A DNA stretch of 64,000 nucleotides from Acrocarpospora phusangensis (GTDB lineage: Bacteria; Actinomycetota; Actinomycetes; Streptosporangiales; Streptosporangiaceae): assembly GCF_016862995.1 (NCBI RefSeq), contig NZ_BOOA01000022.1, positions 48,331-112,330 on the forward strand, in the 5' to 3' direction. Under the pieces are notes generated by a model that was given only the letters and a program-made list of their open reading frames with translations, was not told where the DNA came from and made no database searches. The position numbers and the translations under genes were made by a program. Shown here piece by piece: positions 47,449-56,042 of the stretch; position 1 is the stretch's first letter, and every line of letters begins with the position of its first letter.

Positions 47449-48603
47449 TCAGGTGAGGCCGGCGCGGCGGGCGCGTTCGACTACGACGGCGATGACGGCG
47501 GCCACGCGGTCGATGTCGGATTCGGTTGAGGTGTGACCGAGGGAGAAGCGGAGGGAGCCCCGGGCGCGGATGGTGTCCTGGCCCATCGCGAGCAGGACAT
47601 GGGACGGCTGGGCGACACCCGCCGAGCAGGCCGAGCCGGTGGAGCACTCGATGCCCTTGGCGTCCAGCAGCATGAGCAGGGCGTCGCCCTCGCAGCCGGG
47701 GAAGGAGAAGTGGGCGTTGCCCGGGAGGCGGTCGATCGGGTCGCCGTTGAGGATGACGTCGGGGACAGCGTGCCGTACCCGGGTGACGAGGTCGTCGCGG
47801 AGGGCGGTGAGGCGGGTGGCGTGCTCGGAGCGGTGGTCCACCGACGCCTGCACGGCCGCCGCGAAGCCGGCGATCGCGGGCGCGTCCAGAGTGCCGGAAC
47901 GCACGTCGCGTTCCTGGCCGCCGCCATGTAGCACCGGAACCGGATCCACCCCGCGAGCGAGCAGCAACGCGCCGACACCCATGGGCCCGCCGACCTTGTG
48001 CCCCGAAATGGTCATCGCGTCCACACCGGACTCCGCGAAGTTCACCGGCAACTGGCCGATCGCCTGAACCGCGTCCGTATGAATCGGAATGCCGTGCGCG
48101 TGCGCGATCGCCGCCAACTCCGGCACCGGCTGGATCGTGCCGACCTCGTTGTTGGCCCACATCACACTGACCAGCGCCACATCATCCGGATTCGCGGCGA
48201 TCGCCGCCCGCAGCGTCTCCGGATGCACCCGCCCCTGATCGTCCACCGGCAGCAGTTCGACGACCGCGCCCTGGTTGTCGGCCAGCCAGTACGCCGGATC
48301 CAGCGCCGCGTGATGCTCCACCGCGCTGATCAGGATCCGAGGCCGCTTCCGCGCCCAGTAAAGCCCCTTGATCGCGAGATTGTCCGCCTCGGTCCCCCCC
48401 GAGGTGAAGACCACCTCACTGGGCCGCGCCCCCAGCGCACAGGCGATCGTCTCCCGCGCCTCCTCCACCACACGCCGAGTCCGCCGCCCCGCCGCATGCA
48501 ACGACGACGCGTTTCCCACCTGGTTCAACTCGGCCACCATCGCACCGATCGCCTCAGGCAACATCGGCGTGGTCGCAGCATGATCCAGGTACGCGGTCCC
48601 CAC
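47449..48603 (-). CDS. cysteine desulfurase, NifS/IscS-like
   Basis: A 384-residue PLP enzyme that takes sulfur from cysteine as a protein persulfide. [15 protein letters not shown] starts the protein. PLP binds Lys203 in [12 protein letters not shown], with [10 protein letters not shown] nearby. The mobile catalytic Cys326 lies in [14 protein letters not shown] 48603 has GGAGGGG just upstream. In most actinobacteria this gene sits co-oriented beside mnmA, to which it donates sulfur for tRNA thiolation; here it points the other way and is ~5.7 kb away. Confidence 0.92.
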   Translation of the reverse strand: MGTAYLDHAATTPMLPEAIGAMVAELNQVGNASSLHAAGRRTRRVVEEARETIACALGARPSEVVFTSGGTEADNLAIKGLYWARKRPRILISAVEHHAALDPAYWLADNQGAVVELLPVDDQGRVHPETLRAAIAANPDDVALVSVMWANNEVGTIQPVPELAAIAHAHGIPIHTDAVQAIGQLPVNFAESGVDAMTISGHKVGGPMGVGALLLARGVDPVPVLHGGGQERDVRSGTLDAPAIAGFAAAVQASVDHRSEHATRLTALRDDLVTRVRHAVPDVILNGDPIDRLPGNAHFSFPGCEGDALLMLLDAKGIECSTGSACSAGVAQPSHVLLAMGQDTIRARGSLRFSLGHTSTESDIDRVAAVIAVVVERARRAGLT

Positions 48604-48816
48604 GACCCCTCCATTTCCACCAACGCACAACCAACCAAGCGTACTGTGACGGGACTCCTCCGCTGCCTGACGGCACCGGCTTCTCGCCAAGCCACCGCGG
48701 TCTCGCGAAGGGCAAGCCCTGCGCGCGCTTCGACTTACTGCGGGGGAGTTGCCCCCACTCGTGCGGAGGACGGTGCGCACGTTCCGACGGGCTAAGAGGT
48801 GCCTGAAGGTCAAGCG

Positions 48817-49140
48817 GAACGCGGATACGCCTACGACCAAGCGGGACGCCTCACCTCCTGGACGGCTCCCGGCGGCGCGGTCACCGTCTATGACTGGGAC
48901 AAGTCCGGCCACCGCACCGGAGCGGGGGCCGACACCTTCACCTACGACCAGCGCAACCGGCTGACCAGCGGCGGTGGGACCTCCCACACCTACGACCAGC
49001 GCAACCGGCTGACCAGCGGCGGCGGGGCCTCCTACACCTACGCCCCGCGCGGCACCATCGCCACCACGGGCGCGACCACCAAGACCTACACCTTCGACGC
49101 CTTCGACCGGATGACCGCCGACGGCGACGGAAGGAGCGCA
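48817..49140 (+). pseudogene. remnant of an Rhs/YD-repeat protein
   Basis: In one frame the sequence gives [32 protein letters not shown], two copies of [12 protein letters not shown] and [16 protein letters not shown], all unmistakable YD/RHS repeats. No start, signal or toxin domain is attached, and the frame runs to a stop at 49144-49146. Full Rhs proteins exceed 1,000 residues, so this is a fragment of about 108 codons. Two 48-base units at 48943-48990 and 48991-49038 are nearly identical. Confidence 0.8.
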
Positions 49141-49297
49141 TGCTGATCGGTGGGGCGAGATCCTTAACGGTGATGACAGCATTACCATCTCAACCCGAAT
49201 CCCCAGGTCTCTGGCGGATCAACTCCATCACCACGAGGGCAAACTAGATGGAATTGGGCCGGCGTATTACGCAGACGCGAGCAGCTTGAGCAGATAA
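49130..49297 (+). pseudogene. coding-like fragment after the Rhs remnant, possible toxin tip
   Basis: In the frame shifted by one from the YD repeats, about 55 codons read [20 protein letters not shown], then [20 protein letters not shown] and IGPAYYADASSLSR, ending TAA 49295-49297. The composition is protein-like and less GC-biased than the host. It may be the C-terminal tip of the Rhs protein joined out of frame by a deletion, or a ribbon-helix-helix-like fragment ([15 protein letters not shown]). No start codon with a ribosome site is seen. Confidence 0.35.
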
Positions 49298-49352
49298 ATC
49301 AGGAGATGAGTGGAATCAGCGTTTGGCCATGATGCAGCAGATTGAGGAGCCG

Positions 49353-49676
49353 ATGGCGGAGGCCGTTATCCGTTGGCTCGCTTCCGAAGATGGTGGGCGG
49401 CGGACAGGCCCACCCACGGCCGCTGTTTACATGTCCACAGCCACGCTCGCGTACGGGGACGAGAGCGAGGTTCAGCCTGGTTGGCCGGCCTCGGCAGAGG
49501 TATTCAGTGTGTTGATCCAGCGAGTGGAGGTGCTGGATGACGGGCGATGGCGTTGCCTGGTCGGCTTCCTGGCACCTGATCTGGCTCGGCCCTGGCTACA
49601 TGACGGTGCCCAGATCCTTGTTCTGGAAGGACCTCGTCTGGTCGCGTCGGGACGGCTAATAGCCGTTTTCGTTTGA
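49353..49676 (+). CDS. small protein of the EF-Tu-barrel-like hypothetical family; candidate immunity protein
   Basis: About 107 residues: AEAVIRWLASEDGGRRTGPP, then TAAVYMSTATLAYGD and GAQILVLEGPRLVASGRLI. The GGRRxGPP loop and the final LLEGPRxVAxG strand recall a small beta-barrel like EF-Tu domain 3, seen in many uncharacterised bacterial proteins. ATG 49353 has GAGGAG close upstream and fits the family start; ATG 49329 is an alternative. Codon use is softer than that of the host. It follows the Rhs remnant, the usual place for an immunity gene, but that role is inferred. Confidence 0.55.
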   Translation: MAEAVIRWLASEDGGRRTGPPTAAVYMSTATLAYGDESEVQPGWPASAEVFSVLIQRVEVLDDGRWRCLVGFLAPDLARPWLHDGAQILVLEGPRLVASGRLIAVFV

Positions 49677-49700
49677 AGATCTTCGCGGCGACGCGAGTAT

Positions 49701-49725
49701 GCCGAAGAATCTGAAAATCTTCGGC
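49701..49725 (+). terminator. hairpin after the small barrel-like gene
   Basis: GCCGAAGA pairs with TCTTCGGC around a 9-base A-rich loop, 24 bp after the stop at 49676. Confidence 0.45.
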
Positions 49726-49778
49726 AGAGCCTGTCCGCCGACCTCGCCCAGGACCCAATGCCACTCAGACTAAATTGA

Positions 49779-49946
49779 TCATGGCTTGAAGTACGGGCAC
49801 GTGCTCTTGCCGACCGCTTCCCAGGGCCGGACCAGAGAGATCCACTACGGTTCGTGATCGTAATGGAGACCCGAGAGCAGTCCCCGCGGTGGTTGGCCGA
49901 TTCTGTGTCGCTGGGCTGGCTCACTCTCGGAGAGCCACACCCATAA
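49779..49946 (+). pseudogene. coding-like fragment without a start
   Basis: Between stop codons at 49776 and 49944, 55 codons read SWLEVRARALADRFPGPDQ, then RFVIVMETREQSPRWLADSV and SLGWLTLGEPHP. It looks like the end of a real protein but has no start codon or ribosome site. It may be the remains of a second immunity-type gene of the Rhs locus. Confidence 0.3.
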
Positions 49947-50219
49947 CAGGGATCGATGCATTCGAAAGGGCAAGGGTTCCCTTCCCATGAGCTCATTTGG
50001 CGAATTCGGTCGGTCGACCTGGTTCGACTGGCTGGTCATGGCTTCGGGATCTCAGGCTGTTGACGCTTTCAGGTTCGGCGGATGCTGAGTCGGCGGTGTT
50101 GTTCTTCGTGGGCGTAGAAGGCGTGGGTCGCGGCGCTGGAGGATGTGTGAACTGCCGAGGAGCCGACGCGGCTGGGCCCCAGTTCGAAAGGAATGCGAGG
50201 TTGCGCCCGGGATCGGGTG

Positions 50220-51254
50220 TCAGGTCAGGAAGGGGGCGACGGAGGACCAGGAGGGGTCGGGGGTGGTGGTGAGGTGGGGGCGGCCTTCGGGCCAGGAGGT
50301 GGTGAGGGGTTTGAGGGTGGGGGTGAGGTTGGCGGTGGGGTCGGCGTAGATGTGGTAGGTGCGGGTGCCCTCGGTGGTGAGGTGGGCGGCGAGGACGGCC
50401 GAGTCGGTGAGGGCGGAGGTGAGGTGGGTTTCGAAGGTGGTGAGGGTGGATTCGGCTTCGGGGGTGGGGAGGCCGTCGGGGTCGCGGTGGCGGTAGGTGA
50501 CGGTCAGGGCGATGTGCTGGTCGTAGAGGGGGTAGTCGACCGGGCGGAGGGGGTAGCGGGCGATGGCGGTGAGGGGTTTGCCGGTGCCGGTCTGGCCTTC
50601 GAGGCGGGCCCAGCGGTTGCCGGGGAAGCCTTGGGCGACGTCCGCGACCACGCCGGGGAGGTGGATGGCGGCGATGGCGTCGATGGGCTCGAACTCGGAC
50701 GCGACGATGTCGCCGATCCAGCGGGCGACCTCGTCCTCACCGAGCAGCCAGTCGAGCGCGAGCAGAGTGGTCTCCATCCGCGTCTCGTCATCGATGTCCT
50801 GAAATATCGGGTGGTACGCGGAGACATTCACCCGGGGCGTACCAGGCGGAACCCGTACGCCGAGTACGAAGCGGTCCATGCCGAACTGGTGGCCGCCGAC
50901 GTCGACGGTCAGGTCGTGGGCCTGCGGATTGGCCTGCCGCGACGGGTGGAACTCCCAGCGTCCGTCCGCCTCGGGCGCAGCCAGCGCCCATCGATGCGCG
51001 AACGACCGCAACTCGGGATTGCCCGCCGCGCTGACCACGAGCGCGTGCTTGGCCGCAAGCCCGGGCGCGACCTCCCAGATCAACGACTCGTCCAGCGCGT
51101 TCACAGCGGGCCCGACCAGTTCGGCCAGCTCACCCGCGTCGCCCGCGTCTACGAGCGCGTCCACCCGAGGCCGTGCCTCGTGCCACCAGGTCCAGAAGTC
51201 AGCGATCAAAGCGCCCGGCTCCACCGGCTCGCTCTTGCGCCCGAACAGTCGCAT
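50220..51254 (-). CDS. DUF695-type protein
   Basis: A 344-residue cytosolic protein with no signal or membrane helix. Features are an N-terminal FWTWWHEARPRVDALVDAGD helix region, a central MDRFVLGVRVPPGTPRVNV, and a C-terminal domain with LTTFETHLTSAL and GTRTYHIYADP, which I associate with DUF695 (family of unknown function). ATG 51254 is chosen; TTG 51263 is an alternative. It is alone on the minus strand, between the Rhs debris and the subtilase. DUF695 proteins often accompany Rhs-type toxin loci, but no functional link is shown here. Confidence 0.65.
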   Translation of the reverse strand: MRLFGRKSEPVEPGALIADFWTWWHEARPRVDALVDAGDAGELAELVGPAVNALDESLIWEVAPGLAAKHALVVSAAGNPELRSFAHRWALAAPEADGRWEFHPSRQANPQAHDLTVDVGGHQFGMDRFVLGVRVPPGTPRVNVSAYHPIFQDIDDETRMETTLLALDWLLGEDEVARWIGDIVASEFEPIDAIAAIHLPGVVADVAQGFPGNRWARLEGQTGTGKPLTAIARYPLRPVDYPLYDQHIALTVTYRHRDPDGLPTPEAESTLTTFETHLTSALTDSAVLAAHLTTEGTRTYHIYADPTANLTPTLKPLTTSWPEGRPHLTTTPDPSWSSVAPFLT

Positions 51255-51420
51255 GGCCAGCAATCATCCCAGCCGGACCACCCGCCTGCCAACGCGACCC
51301 TGTAACCAGGGGACCAGACAGGGTAAGTGTGTCCAGCCGCGGCTGTGCTGTTCCCGACGAACCGCTGAGCGGTGTAGCACGTGGCTGCTTAGGGGCTAGA
51401 GCGCGTAACAGAACGCGGCC

Positions 51421-51494
51421 TCTCGCTGATATCCGGTGCCGTTAACGCAGGTGACGCTGCTCGTCGCACCGGCGCCGAGAATGACTGGCCCATC
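51421..51494 (-). repeat. 74-bp dispersed repeat, copy B (inverted relative to A)
   Basis: The reverse strand runs GATGGGCC to GCGAGA and matches copy A at 62 of 74 positions, 51 of 56 in the core. It lies in the 338-base gap before the subtilase gene, which otherwise shows nothing recognisable except a small CCCTGT/ACAGGG inverted repeat near 51300. Confidence 0.75.
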
Positions 51495-51592
51495 GCGGAG
51501 GACGTTGTCCCTTGGTGGAACGGGATGGAACGCCTTCGGGGGCGGGTGTGTCGATGTGCCCCGGAACCCGGATGACAGGAAAGGCGCGTCCC

Positions 51593-54238
51593 TTGCCACG
51601 TCTTCGTCGGATGATCGCCGCGGTGTGCGCGGTCTCGTTGAGTGTCGCCCTGCCGGTGCCGTCGGCCGCGTCCGTACAGGATGATCCGGCCATCGCCAAG
51701 CTGCGGGAGGAGGTCAGCCAGACGGCCGATCCCGCGGAGCGGGAGACGTTGGACGGGTGGCTGGGCAGGGCCGTACAGGCGGAGGGGGATGTCTGTGCGG
51801 TCGCTGAGGCGTTGCAGGGGTTCGCGGACGGCGCGCCCGAGGAGCTGAGCCGGGAGGGGGCGCGGATTCGGGGGCGGTTGCTGGGCGGGATGGCCGACAG
51901 CGAGGGATGTGCGGGGCCGATATCGGTTCATGTGGATCCGGAGATCGGTAAGGGGCGGGTCACCATTCCCGGGTTCGGCGACGCGACGCCGCGGGAGGTC
52001 GTGGAACTGGTCGACAGTGAGGGCCTGCGGTCGAGGTTCGTGGCGGACGAGCTGATCGTGGCCACCACCGAGGAGTCGCGGGTGGACGATCTGGTGAACC
52101 GGCTGGACGGGAAGGTGCTGCACCGGATCGAGCCGCTGGTGGCCGGCGGACCAGCACAGTATCTGCTGAGGGTCGACACCGACCTGGCGGACACCGCCAC
52201 ACTCAGCGACGATCTCGCGAAGCTCAACGGCGACCACCGCAAGGCCGAGCAACTCGCCGTCTCCAGCCAGGACGGGCTCCGCCTGCTGGCCGCCGCGTCC
52301 TCGGCCGCGGCGGACCAGTTGACGGTGGGCGTGAACTGGGTCGGCGAACCGCAGGGGTTCGCGGACAGGGCCACCTCGGAGGCGAGTTCCGGCCCACCCG
52401 GGTTCAACGTGGACAACACTTCGAGCTACACCCGCAATCCGTACAAGTGGACTTATCTCGCGAATAGCGGCGCGATGGGGATCGGGGTGGCCGAGGCCTG
52501 GACGTTGCTCGACTCGGTCGGTGTGCTGGGTGGGGTCACGCCGGTCACGAGGGTGCCGATCGGCATCGTGGACGCGGGCTTCAATCCGGTGGCGAGTGGT
52601 GACCTGCCGGCGCAGGTGCAGCTGTCGTCGGCCAACGCGTCCTCGCCGACCGATCCGGGGCCGTTCCCGTCGAGCGAGCGGCTGCTCCGGTGGCACGGGA
52701 ACCACGTCGCCGACGTCGCCGCCGGAGTGCCGGACAACTTCGTCGGCGTCGCCGGCCCGGCCGGTCCGGTGGCCAAGCTGAACCTGGTCAGGACCCACTT
52801 CGACGAGTTCTCCATGACCTGGGCGCTCGTGAAGGCCAAGCTGCAGGGAAGCAAGATCATCAGCTCCAGTCTGTCGCACCACGTGCACTGGGCGCTGGCG
52901 TGGACCACCCTCCCCACCGAGGGAGCCACCTTGACGATCCGCCAGCAGGGCACCCTGATCTTCGCGTCCGCGGGCAACGACGGCCGGGACGTGGACGCCG
53001 AGACCTGCTTCCTCTGGGACTGCTGGGAGAAGGGCAAGGAGTCACTCTGCGAGAACCTGGGGGTTCGGTGCGTCGGCGGAGTGGCCAACCGGACCCGTAA
53101 TCGGCATCCCGGGTCCAACCACGGAGCGAAGGACGTCGACATCTTCGGCCCGTTCCAGGTGCTGACCGGCGCCGACCCGACCGATCCCGACCAGTCGACC
53201 GTGGTCATGGCCGAGGGCACCAGCGCCTCCGCGCCGTTCGCCGCCGGGGTCGCCGCGCTCATCTGGGCCGCGGATCCCCAGCTCAACGCCACCCAGGTGG
53301 ACGAGATCCTCCGCCGCAACCTCATGACGAGCCCCGACCCCCTCGTCCACAATCGGATGATCAACGCCCTGGGCGCCATCCGCGACGTGCTGCCCCCGTC
53401 GGTACGGATCACCAGCCCGCTCCCCGGCCAGACGCTCTCGATCGTGACCCCCGCTCTCTTCCAGGCCACGACCTTCGACGACGGGCTCGGCACCCCCACG
53501 CTCACCTGGACACGCAACGGCGTCGCGATGGGCACCGGACCGTCGGTCCTGGCCCAGTTGCCCGCCGGTCTGCACACGATCCGCGTCACGGCGACCTTCC
53601 CCGGCGGGGTGAGCGTCGCCGACACGCTCGACGTCGAGGTCACCGACTTCACCCCGGACGTCCATCTCACCGGCCCGGCCTCCGGCGCGGTCTTCGGCCA
53701 GTCCGAGGCGATCCCGTTCCACGCCACCAGCCTCGACGACGCCGGACCCCTGCCCGAGGCCAGGATGCGCTGGTACCTGGACGGTTCGGCCGGCAGCTTC
53801 GCCACCGGTCACAACCCGACGGCGAACACGGGCGCGGCGCCGGGCCCGCACACCGTCACCGTACGCGGATGCGACACCTCCGGCCTCTGCGGGTCCGAGA
53901 CGATCAACCTCACGATCATCCCCGACTCCGCGAACAAGGCCCCGATCGTGAACATCACCAACCCGCTCAACGGGACCAAACTCTGGGTCAACGGCAACGA
54001 CGGCACACACTTCTGGCACGAGATCACCCTCACCGGCACGGCCACCGACCCCGAGGGCGGCGCCGTGAGCCTGGTCTGGCGGGACAACGGCGTGATCGTC
54101 TCCACCGCCGCCGCACCCGTGGTCCGGCTCGCCGGCGGCTGCGGCGACTCCACCCACAAGATCAGCCTGACCGCCACCGACGCGGCCGGCAACAGCCGCC
54201 AGGACGTCACCCAAGTGCTCGTCTCAATGGTCTGCTGA
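51593..54238 (+). CDS. secreted S8 (subtilisin-family) serine peptidase with Ig-like tail
   Basis: About 881 residues. The signal peptide is RRMIAAVCAVSLSVALPVPSAAS. An N-terminal prodomain region (~30-290) contains VADELIVATTEESRVDDLV. The catalytic domain has the full triad: Asp327 (IGIVDAGF), His371 (HGNHVADVAAG) and Ser544 (EGTSASAPFAAG), with Asn462 (SAGNDG). After ~590 come two or three Ig-like beta domains (PPSVRITSPLPGQT, FTPDVHLTGPASGA, APIVNITNPLNGT). TTG 51593 has AGGAAAGG 8 nt upstream; ATG 51572 and TTG 51512 are possible. It stands alone, with a strong hairpin after it. Confidence 0.88.
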   Translation: MPRLRRMIAAVCAVSLSVALPVPSAASVQDDPAIAKLREEVSQTADPAERETLDGWLGRAVQAEGDVCAVAEALQGFADGAPEELSREGARIRGRLLGGMADSEGCAGPISVHVDPEIGKGRVTIPGFGDATPREVVELVDSEGLRSRFVADELIVATTEESRVDDLVNRLDGKVLHRIEPLVAGGPAQYLLRVDTDLADTATLSDDLAKLNGDHRKAEQLAVSSQDGLRLLAAASSAAADQLTVGVNWVGEPQGFADRATSEASSGPPGFNVDNTSSYTRNPYKWTYLANSGAMGIGVAEAWTLLDSVGVLGGVTPVTRVPIGIVDAGFNPVASGDLPAQVQLSSANASSPTDPGPFPSSERLLRWHGNHVADVAAGVPDNFVGVAGPAGPVAKLNLVRTHFDEFSMTWALVKAKLQGSKIISSSLSHHVHWALAWTTLPTEGATLTIRQQGTLIFASAGNDGRDVDAETCFLWDCWEKGKESLCENLGVRCVGGVANRTRNRHPGSNHGAKDVDIFGPFQVLTGADPTDPDQSTVVMAEGTSASAPFAAGVAALIWAADPQLNATQVDEILRRNLMTSPDPLVHNRMINALGAIRDVLPPSVRITSPLPGQTLSIVTPALFQATTFDDGLGTPTLTWTRNGVAMGTGPSVLAQLPAGLHTIRVTATFPGGVSVADTLDVEVTDFTPDVHLTGPASGAVFGQSEAIPFHATSLDDAGPLPEARMRWYLDGSAGSFATGHNPTANTGAAPGPHTVTVRGCDTSGLCGSETINLTIIPDSANKAPIVNITNPLNGTKLWVNGNDGTHFWHEITLTGTATDPEGGAVSLVWRDNGVIVSTAAAPVVRLAGGCGDSTHKISLTATDAAGNSRQDVTQVLVSMVC

Positions 54239-54255
54239 CCCCGTACGCCCGGAAA

Positions 54256-54279
54256 CCCCGGCGACCGAGTTCGCCGGGG
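54256..54279 (+). terminator. 9-bp hairpin after subtilase
   Basis: CCCCGGCGA pairs with TCGCCGGGG around a 6-base loop, 17 bp after the stop and 19 bp before mnmA. Confidence 0.7.
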
Positions 54280-54298
54280 ACGGTAACCTCGAATTGTT

Positions 54299-55375
54299 AT
54301 GGGAACCTTGCGTGTGCTCGCCGCCATGTCGGGCGGTGTCGACTCAGCGGTCGCGGCGGCCCGGATCGCCGAAGCGGGTCACGACGTGACCGGCGTCCAT
54401 CTCGCGTTGTCCGCCAACCCCCAGTCGTACCGGACGGGGGCCAGGGGCTGCTGCACGGTCGAGGACTCCCGGGACGCGCGACGCGCCGCCGACGTGATCG
54501 GCATCCCGTTCTACATCTGGGACATGGCCGAGCGTTTCCACCGCGACGTGGTCGAGGACTTCGTCAGTGAGTACGCGGCGGGCCGCACGCCCAACCCGTG
54601 CCTGCGCTGCAACGAGAAGATCAAGTTCGAGGCGGTCCTGGACCGGGCGCTGGCCCTCGGCTTCGACGCCGTCGCCACCGGCCACCACGCCCGCCTGGTG
54701 GACGGTGTCCTGCACCGCTCCCCGGACCAGGGCAAGGACCAGTCGTACGTGCTGGGCGTGCTCACCCGGGAGCAGCTCAGCCACGCCATCTTCCCGCTCG
54801 GCGACTCCACCAAGGCCCAGGTCCGCGAGGAGGCCGCCCGCCGCGGTCTCACCGTCGCCGACAAGCCCGACAGTCACGACATCTGCTTCATCGCCGACGG
54901 CGACACCCGCTCCTTCCTGGCCGACCGCCTCGGTACGGCCGAGGGCCCGATCGTGGACGCCCTCACCGGCGAGACCGTCGGCGCCCACCCGGGGGCGTAC
55001 GGGTACACGATCGGGCAGCGCAAGGGCCTCCACCTCAACCGCCCGGCCTCGGACGGCAAGCCGCGTTACGTCCTGTCGATCGAGCCCGTCTCGAACACGG
55101 TCACCGTGGGGCCCCGTACGTCGCTTGAGGTGACCTCCATCACCTGCGCCAGGCCGCTCTGGAACGGCCCCGCCGACCCGCCGGCCGAACCGTTCGCCTG
55201 CCACGTGCAGTTGCGCGCCCACGGCGAGGTGCACGCTTGCCAGGCCCAGGTGTCCGGTGACCAGCTGCACATCCAGCTGACCTCCCCGGCCATGGGTGTG
55301 GCCCCGGGCCAGGCCGCCGTGCTGTACGACGGCGACACGGTGATCGGCTCGGCCACCATCTCCGCCGCGGCCTGA
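54299..55375 (+). CDS. mnmA: tRNA-specific 2-thiouridylase MnmA
   Basis: A 358-residue enzyme that thiolates U34 of Lys, Glu and Gln tRNAs using a persulfide sulfur and ATP. The PP-loop is [10 protein letters not shown] (10-19); the catalytic cysteines are Cys101 (NPCLRCN) and Cys196 ([10 protein letters not shown]). [10 protein letters not shown] and the C-terminal barrel are standard. ATG 54299 has no Shine-Dalgarno sequence, and TAACCT lies 14 bp upstream, so a leaderless transcript is likely. The sulfur donor gene at 47449-48603 is detached and inverted. Confidence 0.95.
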   Translation: MGTLRVLAAMSGGVDSAVAAARIAEAGHDVTGVHLALSANPQSYRTGARGCCTVEDSRDARRAADVIGIPFYIWDMAERFHRDVVEDFVSEYAAGRTPNPCLRCNEKIKFEAVLDRALALGFDAVATGHHARLVDGVLHRSPDQGKDQSYVLGVLTREQLSHAIFPLGDSTKAQVREEAARRGLTVADKPDSHDICFIADGDTRSFLADRLGTAEGPIVDALTGETVGAHPGAYGYTIGQRKGLHLNRPASDGKPRYVLSIEPVSNTVTVGPRTSLEVTSITCARPLWNGPADPPAEPFACHVQLRAHGEVHACQAQVSGDQLHIQLTSPAMGVAPGQAAVLYDGDTVIGSATISAAA

Positions 55376-55393
55376 CCCGTCTCAGACCTCGAC

Positions 55394-56023
55394 TCAGACC
55401 TCGACGTCGTCGCCGACGTGGATCCGGCGCACGTCGGCTTTGAGCTTGTCGCCCTCGCTCTCCAGCCAGCCGTCGATCAGGCGATGGCCGATCTCGTTGA
55501 GCATGCCGTCGTGGGTGGAATAGGCGCGGGCCGGATGGACTGAGCGCAGGTATTCCACCATGTCGTACAGCCGGAGCCACGGGGCGCTGGTGGGCAGCAG
55601 GAGGGTGGGGACCTCCCCGCCGGGCGGGGTGAGCGCGTCGCCCGGGTAGAAGAGCTGCTCGTCGACGAAGAAGCCGACGTTCTGGATGATCGCCACGTCG
55701 GGGTGGACGGGCGCGTGCCATTCGCCGACGGTCCGCACGGTGAAGCCCGCCGTCATGAAGGTGTCGCCGTGCCGGACGGCGTGGACCGTCGCGGGGATGC
55801 CGGCGAGTTTGTCGGCCACCGCCTGGCAGGTCCAGACCTCCATGCCGGCTGGGGCGGCGCGCAGCACCTCCGGATCCAGGTGGTCGAAGTGCTCGTGCGT
55901 GATCAGGATCGCGTCGGCGCCGTCGATCAGGCCGGTTCCGCTGAACGAGCCCGGGTCGATGACGAGCCTGCGGCCGTCCTTCTCCACGTGCCAGCACGCG
56001 TGGCCGAACTTGGTGAGCTTCAT
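55394..56023 (-). CDS. MBL-fold metal-dependent hydrolase
   Basis: A 209-residue short MBL protein of the UlaG/UPF0173-like type. MKLTKFGHACWHVEKDGRRL opens it, and the metal motif THEHFDHLDPE is followed by FVDEQLFYPGDAL and a late His in YSTHDGM. The substrate is unknown. ATG 56023 matches family starts. It diverges from the MetE-like gene by only 19 bp. Its 3' end carries a 12-bp tandem duplication giving two in-frame stops. Confidence 0.85.
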   Translation of the reverse strand: MKLTKFGHACWHVEKDGRRLVIDPGSFSGTGLIDGADAILITHEHFDHLDPEVLRAAPAGMEVWTCQAVADKLAGIPATVHAVRHGDTFMTAGFTVRTVGEWHAPVHPDVAIIQNVGFFVDEQLFYPGDALTPPGGEVPTLLLPTSAPWLRLYDMVEYLRSVHPARAYSTHDGMLNEIGHRLIDGWLESEGDKLKADVRRIHVGDDVEV

Positions 56024-56042
56024 GACTTCTAAGCTAGGGCTC

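Larger units (their letters stand above)
49677..50219. other. 543-base region with gene debris
   Basis: Apart from the hairpin at 49701 and the coding-like fragment at 49779-49946, I see no gene, repeat or operator. GC content is lower than in flanking genes. Confidence 0.4.

Noticed and set aside
48660..48798. Possible insertion-sequence end near the Rhs remnant
   Set aside because: Only a small GGGGG/CCCCC hairpin at 48742-48756; no terminal inverted repeats or transposase remains were seen.
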